DNA from: Oscheius tipulae
Lineage: Eukaryota > Nematoda > Chromadorea > Rhabditida > Rhabditidae
Direction of reading: 5' to 3'
NCBI GenBank assembly: GCA_037178975.1
Contig: JASJZH010000003.1
Location: 7,936,001 to 8,000,000 of the forward strand
Length of the DNA: 64,000 bases
This document shows, one piece after another, positions 24,275 to 34,200 of this stretch; within the stretch, counting starts at the first letter, position 1; the number at the start of each line of letters is the position of its first letter. The notes beneath the pieces were generated by a model that worked only from the letters and a program-made list of their open reading frames with translations, was not told where the DNA came from and made no database searches. Made by a program: the position numbers and the translations under genes.

Positions 24275-24804
24275 ACAAATCAGGTAAGTTATCTTTTGTT
24301 TTCTTGACAGGGGAAAGAGGATGTGGAGGATCATAGAGGATGAAGAAGCGACTGGGGTAGAGATTCTTCTCCTTGTCCATCAATCGACTTTCTCTAACAG
24401 ACATTGTAAGTCATTGCCTCTCTCGTCAACTGGCTAAAATAGCTGGACAGACCTTCGGAACTCATGCAGACCGATTCCCAACATAACAAATGGGCAGACA
24501 GTCAAGGGTTCAGTAGCTAGTCAGTAACTCAGAACAGTTCCAGAGCACAAGGTCATGTACTCTTTCTAGTTCAATAGATGGTCAAGAAATCCGGATAGTA
24601 TACTGATATACTGAAGTGCACATGTTAGACCCCCCTTTTTTTTATTTTCGTAAGACAACATTTTTCGCCTGTGAATAAGAGGTTCATAAAACGGTTGTGA
24701 AAGGAGACAGAAGAAGTATAGAAGCGATATAAAAATACAATGGGTTTTTTGAAACGGACTTAGGTCAGTTTGGTTGTGGGTATTTCATGAATCGGGAAGT
24801 CCTC
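24275..24804. other. Convergent intergenic spacer, no gene seen
   Basis: This spacer lies between the 3' ends of the plus-strand kinase and the minus-strand GW-motif gene. No coding segment, tRNA or clear repeat was recognised. Confidence 0.4.
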
Positions 24805-27800
24805 TCAATCTCGGATGATCTGAAGCTGTCCGGGGGAGGAGATCCTGAAGAGACGAGGGTAGCACTGAGGAAGACGTTTTAGCTCGTCGGAAGCGATTTG
24901 CATCTGAAAATTAGATCTTTTAAAACTCTAATAGCAGTTTGTCTTGTTCAAATTGCCTGCGTATGGCATCAAACAAACTTGTCTGTAAAGCTTGTCGATT
25001 GTAGACACTAAGGGGCTAGACGCGAGGGACCAGGAGATCGACCTCGCCCAAGGTCTGACTTTTTGTAAAGTACCATTTTGTAGCGTGTTTGAGCTGATTA
25101 AAAATGCGTTTATATACTTAGCAGTTTCCGGTCTCTGAACCAAGCTCTAGAGCAAAAGTGTTCTATTGGCAAGAGGCCCTCCTACGAACCAGACGAGCCG
25201 GATTCGATCCCCGTAGGTGACAAACTTTTTAAATGAGCTATTTTGAGAAGACTATGGCGTGGAGAGAGCTCGTAAGCTGAGAGGTTGACCGGCTTGAAAG
25301 AATGTAAGCTCCACAAAAGGATAATAGCCAATGTAGTCCGACATAACTTTAACTCCGATTCAAATATTCGGCAAAATATAGTTTATGCAGCATGGCTTAG
25401 TTGGGAAGAGGACGAACTGAAACCTACAGGACGCATGTTCGATCCCCGGACACTAAAATATGGGCGTTTCAACATAGCTCAGGCAGTAGGAGGTTCGACT
25501 TGGAGCCAGGGGTTCGATCATCGCGGGCTGCAAACTTTTTCAACAAGCTAATTGGAGACTTTCTAATTGGAGACTAGACCAGTTTTTGTACCGATATTTT
25601 TGCTCCTTACTCCAGCGAAAACCCCAAAAGGACTCACAAATTTCGTGATACTCTGCAAACTGACGATTCCTGTAGTTGAGGTGGAGAAGATTAACTCGAG
25701 TTTCTGGCGTACATTCTCGCGGTTTGCTGCCTAAATTTTTTATCTTCTTAAAGCTTTATAAAAAAAACCATACCCACGTCAGCTCCTTGATTTGTGGGAG
25801 CCTTTTTCGCGTTTGCTCCAGACTCGCCAGGGAGTATCTGTTAGGATCGCCGCCTCCGATCAGGACATGAGGACTTCGAACGAATTGGAAAAAGGTGTCC
25901 ATTTCGTCGAATCTTGTCAGGCGCTTGAAAATGAGCTCAAAGAGCTCGGAATGCTGAAAATTTGCCGATTTTTGAGGTAAAACAAAATAGGGGAAACAGA
26001 CCAGGACAGGCTCGGGATGACGGTCGGCGAGGTACTTGATGAAGAGTGCGATGGCCTCAGCTGCTGTGAGCGAAGGACCGGGAGGATCTTTTCGGATTTG
26101 TAAGTTGGCAAGAGCAAAGGCTGCTTCATTCACGGCGAGACTGAAAATGGGAGCGAGATTGCATAAAGCAGATTGGCACAGTGGCAGGAGTCGCCAGCAG
26201 TAACCCAAAGGTACCAAGCTCGACTCTTCCGTTTCAATCCGGTTCTGAAGTGCTGTAAAAATTCTTGGTAAAGTTCGGCAGGCGGCCCCGATAATAAATT
26301 CTATAGTTTGTGGATTTCAGACAGGCACGATGGGTTTTCAGCAACAAAAACACATTGCAGCGGAAGTAAACTATTGTAAAATCTTAGGCTTGCTGCCGCA
26401 ATGGTTTCCGAAAACCCTAAAGCTCTTTGTCCGGGTTTTTTTCACGAATTACAAGGATAAATTGTCTGTTTTCTTCATGCTACTGGCGTCAGATTTTGTG
26501 CGACCTGTATCTACCATTTAGGTTCTAAGAACCGAAAAAAGCCTAGATTTGAGCCTCTTCGCGGGTCATTTGACCATACAAAAAAAAGTTACCTGTTCCG
26601 CTCTTCCGCCTCTCCTTCCATCAAAACCGCGCAGTTGAACAGTTCACGCGAAGAACACGGAGAGTCAGAGTGGATGCTGTTAACTGTGCTCTGAGAAAAT
26701 TTTGTATTTTAGACTAAAAAAGGCCCAAAACCTGGCTTCTTTCGGTATCAAGCCTTTCCCTCGCTCTCCTCTCGGCTGCCTCTTTTCGTACTTTTAATTG
26801 GACCAAAAAGGGGAAATCTTCTCCTTTTGGACGAGACAACGCGTCGGGACGAGGTGACGAACTTCTGCCCCTGCATTGAGCCGGGGATCTCGAAAACTGT
26901 CTTCTAGGAGGAGAATTGCGAGTCGTCGACTGCCGAGGAGCTCTCTGAAAGCCGGTTTGTGTGAAATAGGCTTGAAAAAAGGCTTACATGGTCGCCGGAA
27001 TCCAATGGACGAGTGGAGTTGGCGACTGCCGGAACTGGCTGCACCGTGTTCTTATAAATTGACCGTGTTTTGGAGAAGACGGACTGACCTGTAGAATGGG
27101 ACCGTTTCCCCAGCCATCAGGGCTGTACAAAGATCTTCTGGCTGCACGTTGCTGTCGCGGAGTGGTCGTCTGAAAATAGAGAACTAGCAAAACGCATGTT
27201 TTAGAGAGTTTAACTGTTGTGGAGACCGTACATTTTCAAACTGAATCTCTTTTATACTTAATCGTAACGGTGTAGAAAGAGAATAGCCCTAACGAATAGG
27301 GTTCGATCCCGCCCATTTTGAGTAGAGTAAGAATATGCATTCAGATTTATGAGTTCACGTTCTTTGAACAAATTTAAAGCGCTTCAAAGTTTTAACGCAA
27401 AAGTGGTGTATTAAGAGGTGCTACTACGAAACAGACGACCCGGGTTCGGTCTCCGTCGGTCACAAACATTTTAAATGAGCTATTTTGATAAGGAGAAAGA
27501 CATGAGAAAGGTTCCCATTGCGAGAATTTGCCAGGTTTACAGAAAAAAACTTAGTTTTCAACCAGCGATTTTGAGACTAACATATAAAGAAAATCTCACC
27601 TGTCGATCAACAAATCCATGCATAGGTTGCCCAAAACTACCAACAGCTGTACTGAAATTAGAGCAGTTCGGCTGTTGTTTTGGTGCTTGATGAGGATTGT
27701 TTCCCCAATTCTCAGGACTGTACGAAGACGCCTGTTGGGCACGAGGAGTGGACTGAAGTCTCGCGCATTTTCTACGTCGACTTCTGCCCCGATGACGACG

Positions 27801-30706
27801 ACGATCATTCGAGCTGTTCGAGCATGCGGGGGTCTGAAAAGGTAGAGTTTAGGTTCTATTTCCATTTCCTCACTACTATCTGCCTTCGTCAACTAACAAA
27901 ATTAATTATCAAACTGGAGAATTTGGAGGGATCGGCAGTGTACTTTAAAAAATAAACTACCAAAAAGTTTTCCCTCCCCACGAAATAAAAATGTGGGAAT
28001 CCCATGTAAAATACGAACCATTCCGAATGTACACGACTCTTGATCTTCGTCGATTGTAAAGCCACCATGCCTCGCCGTGCTTCCGGTCCAGGGAAGATGG
28101 TGCGACGGTTGTCCAGCCTCCACTGGCTGTCGAAATGTTTGGATATTATAATGTGAAGGCACTCGGTCAGTTGTATGGGAATGCTGCAAAGAGCCTATTC
28201 AACGCTCTATACCCCAGTTTGAATTTCCCGTGCACGACTTTTTGTACTTTCCGGAGTTTTCAGCCACTTTTCGTTTATTCGATCGATTCGGCGTCAAAAA
28301 CTGCTTCTTAAAAGAGTAGCTGAACGAAAAACAAAAACAAATAGATAATAACAGACGTAAAAGATAATACGTATCTTCCGCATTTTGTCTTGCGCGTGTT
28401 ATTATCTATCTGCAGTTTATTTTTTTTTGTTCGGAAAAAGTGATGCGCGGGAAATTCAAACGGGGTAGTGTTCGATTTAAACGTACAGTCTCATTATGGA
28501 TAACGGGACCGGCGTTAAGAAACTGGTAAATTCAGCACGGCCTTCGCCCCCATGGCCATTCGGACTACAAATAAAAACGACTTGGGATTCCCGCGTGGGT
28601 AGACTTTTGGAGCATTATCGGGGAAGGAAGTGTGAGCACTTACAACTCCGAAAGTAGAAGAAGAAGCTGCCGGAGCCTCCCAGCCACCAGTTCTGAATGA
28701 GGATTCACTTGGCTGTGCTTGTTGCCTAGGCTTCGCTGACTGTCGATGAGGACTCTGTAAGAGAACGTGCCCAGTTTTTTTTTTTTGGGAAAATGATAAA
28801 GCTGACATTCTGTGGGCGCGGCCCAAGATCACAGCGAGAGGGAACAGAAAGGTATGGCTGCCGAACATGCACTCTTGTCTCGGTTCCATTGAATGCCTGG
28901 ATGGGGCAAAAGAAGAAATGGCTCGACTGGCATTCTCGAAAGGAATGGTTTGAAGAGCTAGTATGCAGCTGGCTATGCATCAAATTTTACTAATTTTTGG
29001 AACAGCGCGCCAGGTTTGCGCTGGAATTCTATGGCAGTTGAGAGGTCTCCAGCGACCTCGTTTTTTGAGTAATTAAGTTTTACAAAAAAATGAGGTCGCT
29101 GGACACGCCGCAAATTGTCATATTTAATATGGTCCAGCCCTTATTTGCTGCGAGCGCGTGGCTCAGTCGGTAAGCGTCCCCGACCGCGAAACAAAAAATG
29201 GTGGATTCGATTCCCGAGTCTGTTGTTCTGCTCATAAAACCCTCGGAAATACTCGTAGAACTTACATTATTTGGAACTGCAAGTTGACCCGTATATCCGA
29301 AGCCGTACTGAGCGATATTTGAGGGAGGAGGAATGGGATTCGGCCGACTAGGTAACTCCACTGGCTTCTGTCTGGCAATTCTGTACTGCTCCAGCTCAGC
29401 TCCGGGAGTTTGCAGAGATCCACTGTTATTATTGGGACCGTGAGCTGCGGGTAGTGGACGAGGGATGTGACACTCTCTGATTTCATTGAGAGAATAGGAA
29501 TTGAATGTCTGGCGATTGGCAGTCTGAAAAAAGGAAGGTTCGTCGTATATACCTGTAAAAAAATAGCTAAGAAAAACTGTTCATAAACAGCGCCACAATA
29601 GCTGCCCACAGCTGCAGAATTTTTCGATTCCTCGCTGAGGCAAATTGTCTCCTTTGATTGGTTTGAGGTCAGTAAAGTGTCATTTTGCAGTATTCAATGA
29701 GCTGAGTACCGATTTGAGATAATCTGAGCATAATCTCTATGTAAAATGAGTGTTGGTCGCGTTTTGAATTCAGCGTTAGAGCAACAGTTGATGTAGAGAG
29801 TCGCTACTCAGCTTCGGGACGTTGCAGGTTAGAGTATCGCCCCGAGGAGTTCTAGCTTGTTAGCTGAAAACTCACTTCTCTTGTGCCAGTCGGCTGTCTA
29901 GGAATGTAGGGAGTGGCCGGCCGTGGCTGCTGTCTTTCATGCATCTCCCATTGAAACTGGCACCATCCCTCCGATCGAGGGTTCGGGATTCTTCTTGTTT
30001 CTGTGAATCTGTCATAGTTATAGGTTCTCGTCACTTCTTGTTCCTCCGTATCCTCCTATAAATTTTCCCGATTTTTGTTGTTAAAAAGCCTTACATCATC
30101 GTCTCTAACAGTTTGATTAAAACTGGCGCTGGTCGACCGTTTTCGGACTACTCCCATTTCCTGTAAAACGTTCAATTTGTGGCGCCAAAAAAAGCTACCA
30201 ACTTCTGGAATTTCGTACGAAATGATTCGGCCATCTAGAGCTCGCCACGGTATGCACTTCGTCTTGTATCCTTCGTCTCTCATCCTCTTCCTAATGCGCA
30301 TTCTATTTGGAAAATCGGCCAGTTTTCTTCTCCACGTCTCGCGATGCTCGTGCTGGAAAAGCTTATTTTGGCAGGAAAATCCAGATGAGTTACCGAGGCT
30401 TTGCACATGTCGAATTCGTGTTTGAAGAGCTTCTGGATTCCAATGTGGTAGCAGCCGGGCAGAGCTGGGAACTGGGATTGGAAATACTGAAAAATGGGTT
30501 TAGCGGCGGGTAGAAAGAGGTTTGGGCATAAAAATTATGTAAACTGACATGGATAAGCTGCTCTCTTCGTTTCAGACGCAGGTAATGGACATACTCATCT
30601 GGTTCTTCCTGAAAATGAGATAATTCTTGGGGGGTTCGAATGGTAAAATTGGTGAAAAATGAGCCAAAAAAAAACTCACGGAATCTTCTTCGGTCCTCTG
30701 GCTCAT
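24805..30706 (-). CDS. Large disordered protein of unknown function with scattered GW/WG motifs
   Basis: About 18 exons join in phase: 30706-30680, 30608-30549, 30486-30394, 30352-30203, 30160-30095, 30055-29876, 29523-29266, 28754-28644, 28183-28019, 27833-27600, 27169-27089, 27038-26988, 26944-26732, 26690-26593, 26263-26002, 25953-25774, 25730-25638 and 24903-24805, about 806 residues. The first ~110 residues look folded (DEYVHYLRLKRREQL, RRKLADFPNRMRIRKRM). About 130-590 is disordered, rich in Pro, Gln, Ser and Arg, with a basic DRRRHRGRSRRRK patch. It carries Trp in small-residue settings: EGWCQF (~162), GGWEAP (~303), LPWTGS (~347), ENWGNN (~413) and DGWGNG (~468). A helical C-terminal part follows (~600-806: LLPLCQSALCNLAPIFSL, ELFELIFKRLTRFDEM). 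I recognise no family. The Trp motifs recall Argonaute-hook proteins; that is inference. An upstream start is possible. Introns hold SINE-like repeats. Confidence 0.65.
25010..25250 (+). repeat. SINE-like composite repeat, copy 1
   Basis: The copy opens with a B-box-like ACCAGGAGATCGACCTCG, then GTAAAGTACCATTTTG, a middle part with GGTTTCCG-like sequence, a second tRNA-related module (CTACGAACCAGACGAGCC then GATTCGATCCCCGTAG) and the tail GACAAACTTTTTAAATGAGC. The same order is found at 34625-34875 and, partly, at 27285-27500. It lies in the last intron of the GW-motif gene. Confidence 0.7.
27285..27500 (+). repeat. SINE-like composite repeat, copy 2 (partial)
   Basis: The copy contains GGGTTCGATCCCGCCC (27300-27315), then the second module CTACTACGAAACAGACGACC with GGGTTCGGTCTCCGTCGG, and the tail CACAAACATTTTAAATGAGC followed by TATTTTGATAAG. 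The middle differs from copies 1 and 3. It lies in an intron of the GW-motif gene. Confidence 0.6.
29036..29100. repeat. Short dispersed repeat with GGTCTCCAGCGACCTC arm, copy 1
   Basis: GAGGTCTCCAGCGACCTCG is followed by TTTTTTGAGTAATTAAG and then the inverted arm GAGGTCGCTGGA, giving a hairpin. Related sequence occurs at 52396-52500 and 56397-56510. Confidence 0.55.
29152..29225 (+). pseudogene. tRNA-like sequence, non-functional
   Basis: An A-box-like GTGGCTCAGTCGGTAAGCG and a B-box-like GGATTCGATTCCCGAG are present at normal spacing. The anticodon stem cannot pair because of an A-run, and the acceptor arms do not match. It is best read as a tRNA-derived repeat or relic in an intron of the GW-motif gene. 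Confidence 0.6.
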
Positions 30707-31104
30707 TACTGTCTTCCAATAGTCGCCTCTTGCTGGGCCCTCTCTCTGGAAAAAATGGCTTCAGATAGTTTCTGGACAAATAATTGTACATCTGCTGGGT
30801 CTTTTCTAGGCTTTCTAGATCTAAGTTTTGTGTTAAATCTGTTGGTGAAGATGCTATCATATGTTTTTTGTCGAATTAGCAAGCAAATCGAAGTAAACCG
30901 TAGTAAAGCGGAAAAAAAACTGAAAGAAAAACAATAAAGGCTACAGTAACCGGGGACTCAAAGTCGACGGGAACAGCGCGTCGATTCAAATGTGTTTTAT
31001 TTATCAAAACTTTTTAGGCCCAGTTTTATTTTTCATTAGGATTGTTATTTTTTGCACTTTTCGGTGTTTTTGCTTACAAAAACTAGTTCCTAGCGACAAA
31101 GAAA

Positions 31105-31146
31105 GCTCTGTTCCATTGCCAGACTCTCCTCATTGTCGTGGGTCAG
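31105..31146. repeat. 42-base exact copy of part of the nested gene
   Basis: These 42 bases are identical to 33222-33263, an exon segment of the nested lysine-rich gene (minus-strand reading LTHDNEESLAMEQS). The flanks do not match, so it is a short templated insertion rather than part of a longer duplication. It lies about 90 bases upstream of the coiled-coil gene start. Confidence 0.8.
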
Positions 31147-31221
31147 GCAAATACCAGTAGTTAAGAGGAACAGCTCATTTTAGCCATCTTATTGTCCTCT
31201 TCCCTCTTTCAAGACAAAAGC

Positions 31222-31237
31222 TATGTTTTCTTGCAGA
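31222..31237 (+). promoter_or_regulatory. Trans-splice-type acceptor before the coiled-coil gene
   Basis: TTTTCTTGCAG followed by A and the ATG at 31238. An acceptor this close to the start, with no upstream exon seen, fits spliced-leader addition. The same pattern (CTTCCAG directly before ATG) precedes ddx-23. Confidence 0.55.
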
Positions 31238-34200
31238 ATGATCGATCCGGACGACGAATATCTTAGTTACGACTTCTCCTTTCTCGGGCATCCGGTCGTA
31301 GCGGCCGTGGAACCTGCTCTAGGGCCTGAAGAAGCCGAGGAAGAGTACCAGCAGTTGGAAGAATACGTTCTTGAGGTGATTTCTTTCTAATTTCTCATAG
31401 TAAAACGATTTAGGAAAATCCAAGTGACCCACCACTTCAAGAAAGTGCCCCTTTGCCAGAAGAGTTCGAGCCATTTGAGGAAAATGGCCTCGAACAGCGG
31501 ACTGAAGTCAGTTTTTCCCTGTTTCCCTCAGAAATGTACACAGTTTAGGAACAATTAAGACAGCTGGCCGTGGACAGCCTGCGGAAGAACTTCACCGAAT
31601 GCGCTAAAGCTCTGTCGATGTGCTCTCAGCAGCTCAAGCAACTCGACTCGATCAAAGCGGTTCGTCTTTTTTTGTTTTTTCTCAATCTCACGAGCTTCTC
31701 GAGCCACAAAACCTAAAATTTACGTACGCCTACAAAGGTACAAACTCGAAGAAGTCACCGACACTTGACTCTGGCAGTAACCAGCTCGGGGTACTTCTAA
31801 ACTGCAGCCGGAATCTAGCTGGTAATCGTCTGTTTCTTTGCTTTGATTAACCACAGAAAGCATCCTAGCAAGCTATTTGAGTGTTTCGTTCATGATAAGC
31901 AACTCTTACATAAATGAAAAGTTCAGTATTTTCAAAATTTAACTAACTTGCTCAAATCTTATGTATAGACAGCTTCGCTGCAGGGTTTATCACCTGAAAT
32001 GGTTCTAAAACCGGAGGAATGTCCTAGGTAGTCAGGAATGATACTTTTCACCAAATCTCTTGCGCCAGTTGCGTCGTATCCTACTCTACAAAAGTATGTC
32101 TGACTAGTGTAATCAGAATAGAACAGGATGCACACTATGTCTGCGAAAAATTGGTAATTTGAGCACCAACGTGTAATCAAAGGCGTCGATAAGCAACTGT
32201 TTTTTAAAAATGGTTGCGTATCGACCCCTATGTTTACAACAAAAAATACTTTGGGGTTTACGACACGTACTTTCCTGGTGCACACTAACCTAGGGTTTGG
32301 GTAAAAGTTAGTCACACTGAAACATGAGCTGAAGTATGTTTGGGTTTGAGAAAGAAGACGACTGATCTTCAGAATCTGATTTATAGTCGCTCATTTTTCG
32401 GCTCTGGTCGACCTCTTCTTTGTCTTGTCTACAGCAGCAGTAGCAGCGGTCATCCTCTTTAGCTCCACCAGACTCGCCCTCTCCGGCTGCTTCTTCTTCT
32501 CCAGCTGGTCATTAGGGTCTTGGTCCTTGCTCTCGAAGCAGCTCGGCACCTGAGCCAGCGTCTTGTACTTCGGATCGCTCCAGCTCACGGCATTGGACGG
32601 CGGCGGCTGACTGTCCACCATGCTCGGTGCCGCGGTTCCGCTGTTCGTCGACTCAAGCTCACTTCTCAGGAAGGTCGGTTTCTTAGCAGCCGGCGGCGGA
32701 GACATAGGAGGAGGCTGACACTTGAACGGTTCCGGGATGTTGGCCAGCGTCTTGTACTTCGAGTTATCCTAGTCCACAGCGTTCGATGGCACAGGCTGGC
32801 TGTCGATCATGGACGGTGTCTGGAATCAGTACTTTCATAATAACCCGGTTGTTCACGGTTTGTGGCTATTTATGAGTCATCAAGGCTACTGAGTTCCATT
32901 TTGAGCATCTTTTAAAGCTTTGGTAGGCTACTGTAACTTTGGAACTCCATTAGATATGATACACCTGTTTCTGCAATGAAGAGACTCGTGTAGCAGAGAA
33001 AAGGGTCGACCCTGTTGAAGTGGCATAGTTGACAGAGACAAGAAGATAGTGATAAGGATAGGTTGACAAGGATAAATGAACAGAGACAGGGACAGAAACA
33101 GTTTGACATAGAACGCTGACGGACACAGAGAATATGACAGACCGGCCCTACTTGATTCAAATGTAATGGATTGACCTACCGATGAACTGCCCGGCTGGTG
33201 ACTCTGGTTCTGGCTCTTCTTGCTCTGTTCCATTGCCAGACTCTCCTCATTGTCGTGGGTCAGAAAGGAGGGTTTCTTCTGCTTCGGCGGTGGCGTGAGT
33301 TGCTTTGGCTTCTCCGGTGGCGGGATCAAGAACTCCATGTAGTCGTAAGGGTTATCACTCTTCTTCTTCTTCTCTGGTGTCTTCTTCTTTGTCGGCGACG
33401 GCTCCTGGACTCCTCCGACTTTGGGCTTCTTATGCTTCTGCGGATCCATGTAGCCGAGCAGGGTCTGGTAGTTCGAGGCATGGCTGGCCGCCTTGGTCGC
33501 AGGGACGAAGCTACCGCCTCCGCTCTTCTTCTTCTCCTCCTTGCCGGCCATCCAAGACGAGTATAAACTGTTCAAAGGGGCTCTCTCTGGGCTACGGTAC
33601 TTTGACTTGACTTGCCAAAGCTTGTAATTATAAAAGTTTGAAATTGTTTCGATTAGATATTTTGCAAAAGAACGATCAATGAGGCTGTTAGACAATTATC
33701 ACAGTTCTAGGCAGCCCCTAGAAAATGAGAGTCAGGGGAGAAGGACAGAGTACTGGTAGTCTTACTAAAAAAGTAAAACTACTGGGCTGAGGCAGGGTGA
33801 AAAAATACAGCGTGAGATAGATACAGGAGAAGAAGGGGGAACACTGATAGCGATAGAGAGAGAATAAGAAGGACAGCATTCACTAGGAAGTAGTGCCATT
33901 AAACTGCGACAGTGTATGAGACATGGGAGTCAGAGCTACTGATAGAGACAGGAACAGTAACAGGGATAGGGTATGAGGGACAGGGTGAGGATGACAGAAT
34001 ACTTGAAACTGACGAAGAGTACGGGTCTGAGAGTGACAGAGAAAAAGACAGACTTAGGGAGAGAGTGAGAGAGACAGCAATAGACTAGGGACATCTGCAT
34101 TGGTAGTCTACCAGATACACTGCCTACAGTAAGCTAATTGATAGTAAAACAAGTAGTCTACCCAAAGTACAAGGTTGATTAGACAACCAGCTACCAAAAG

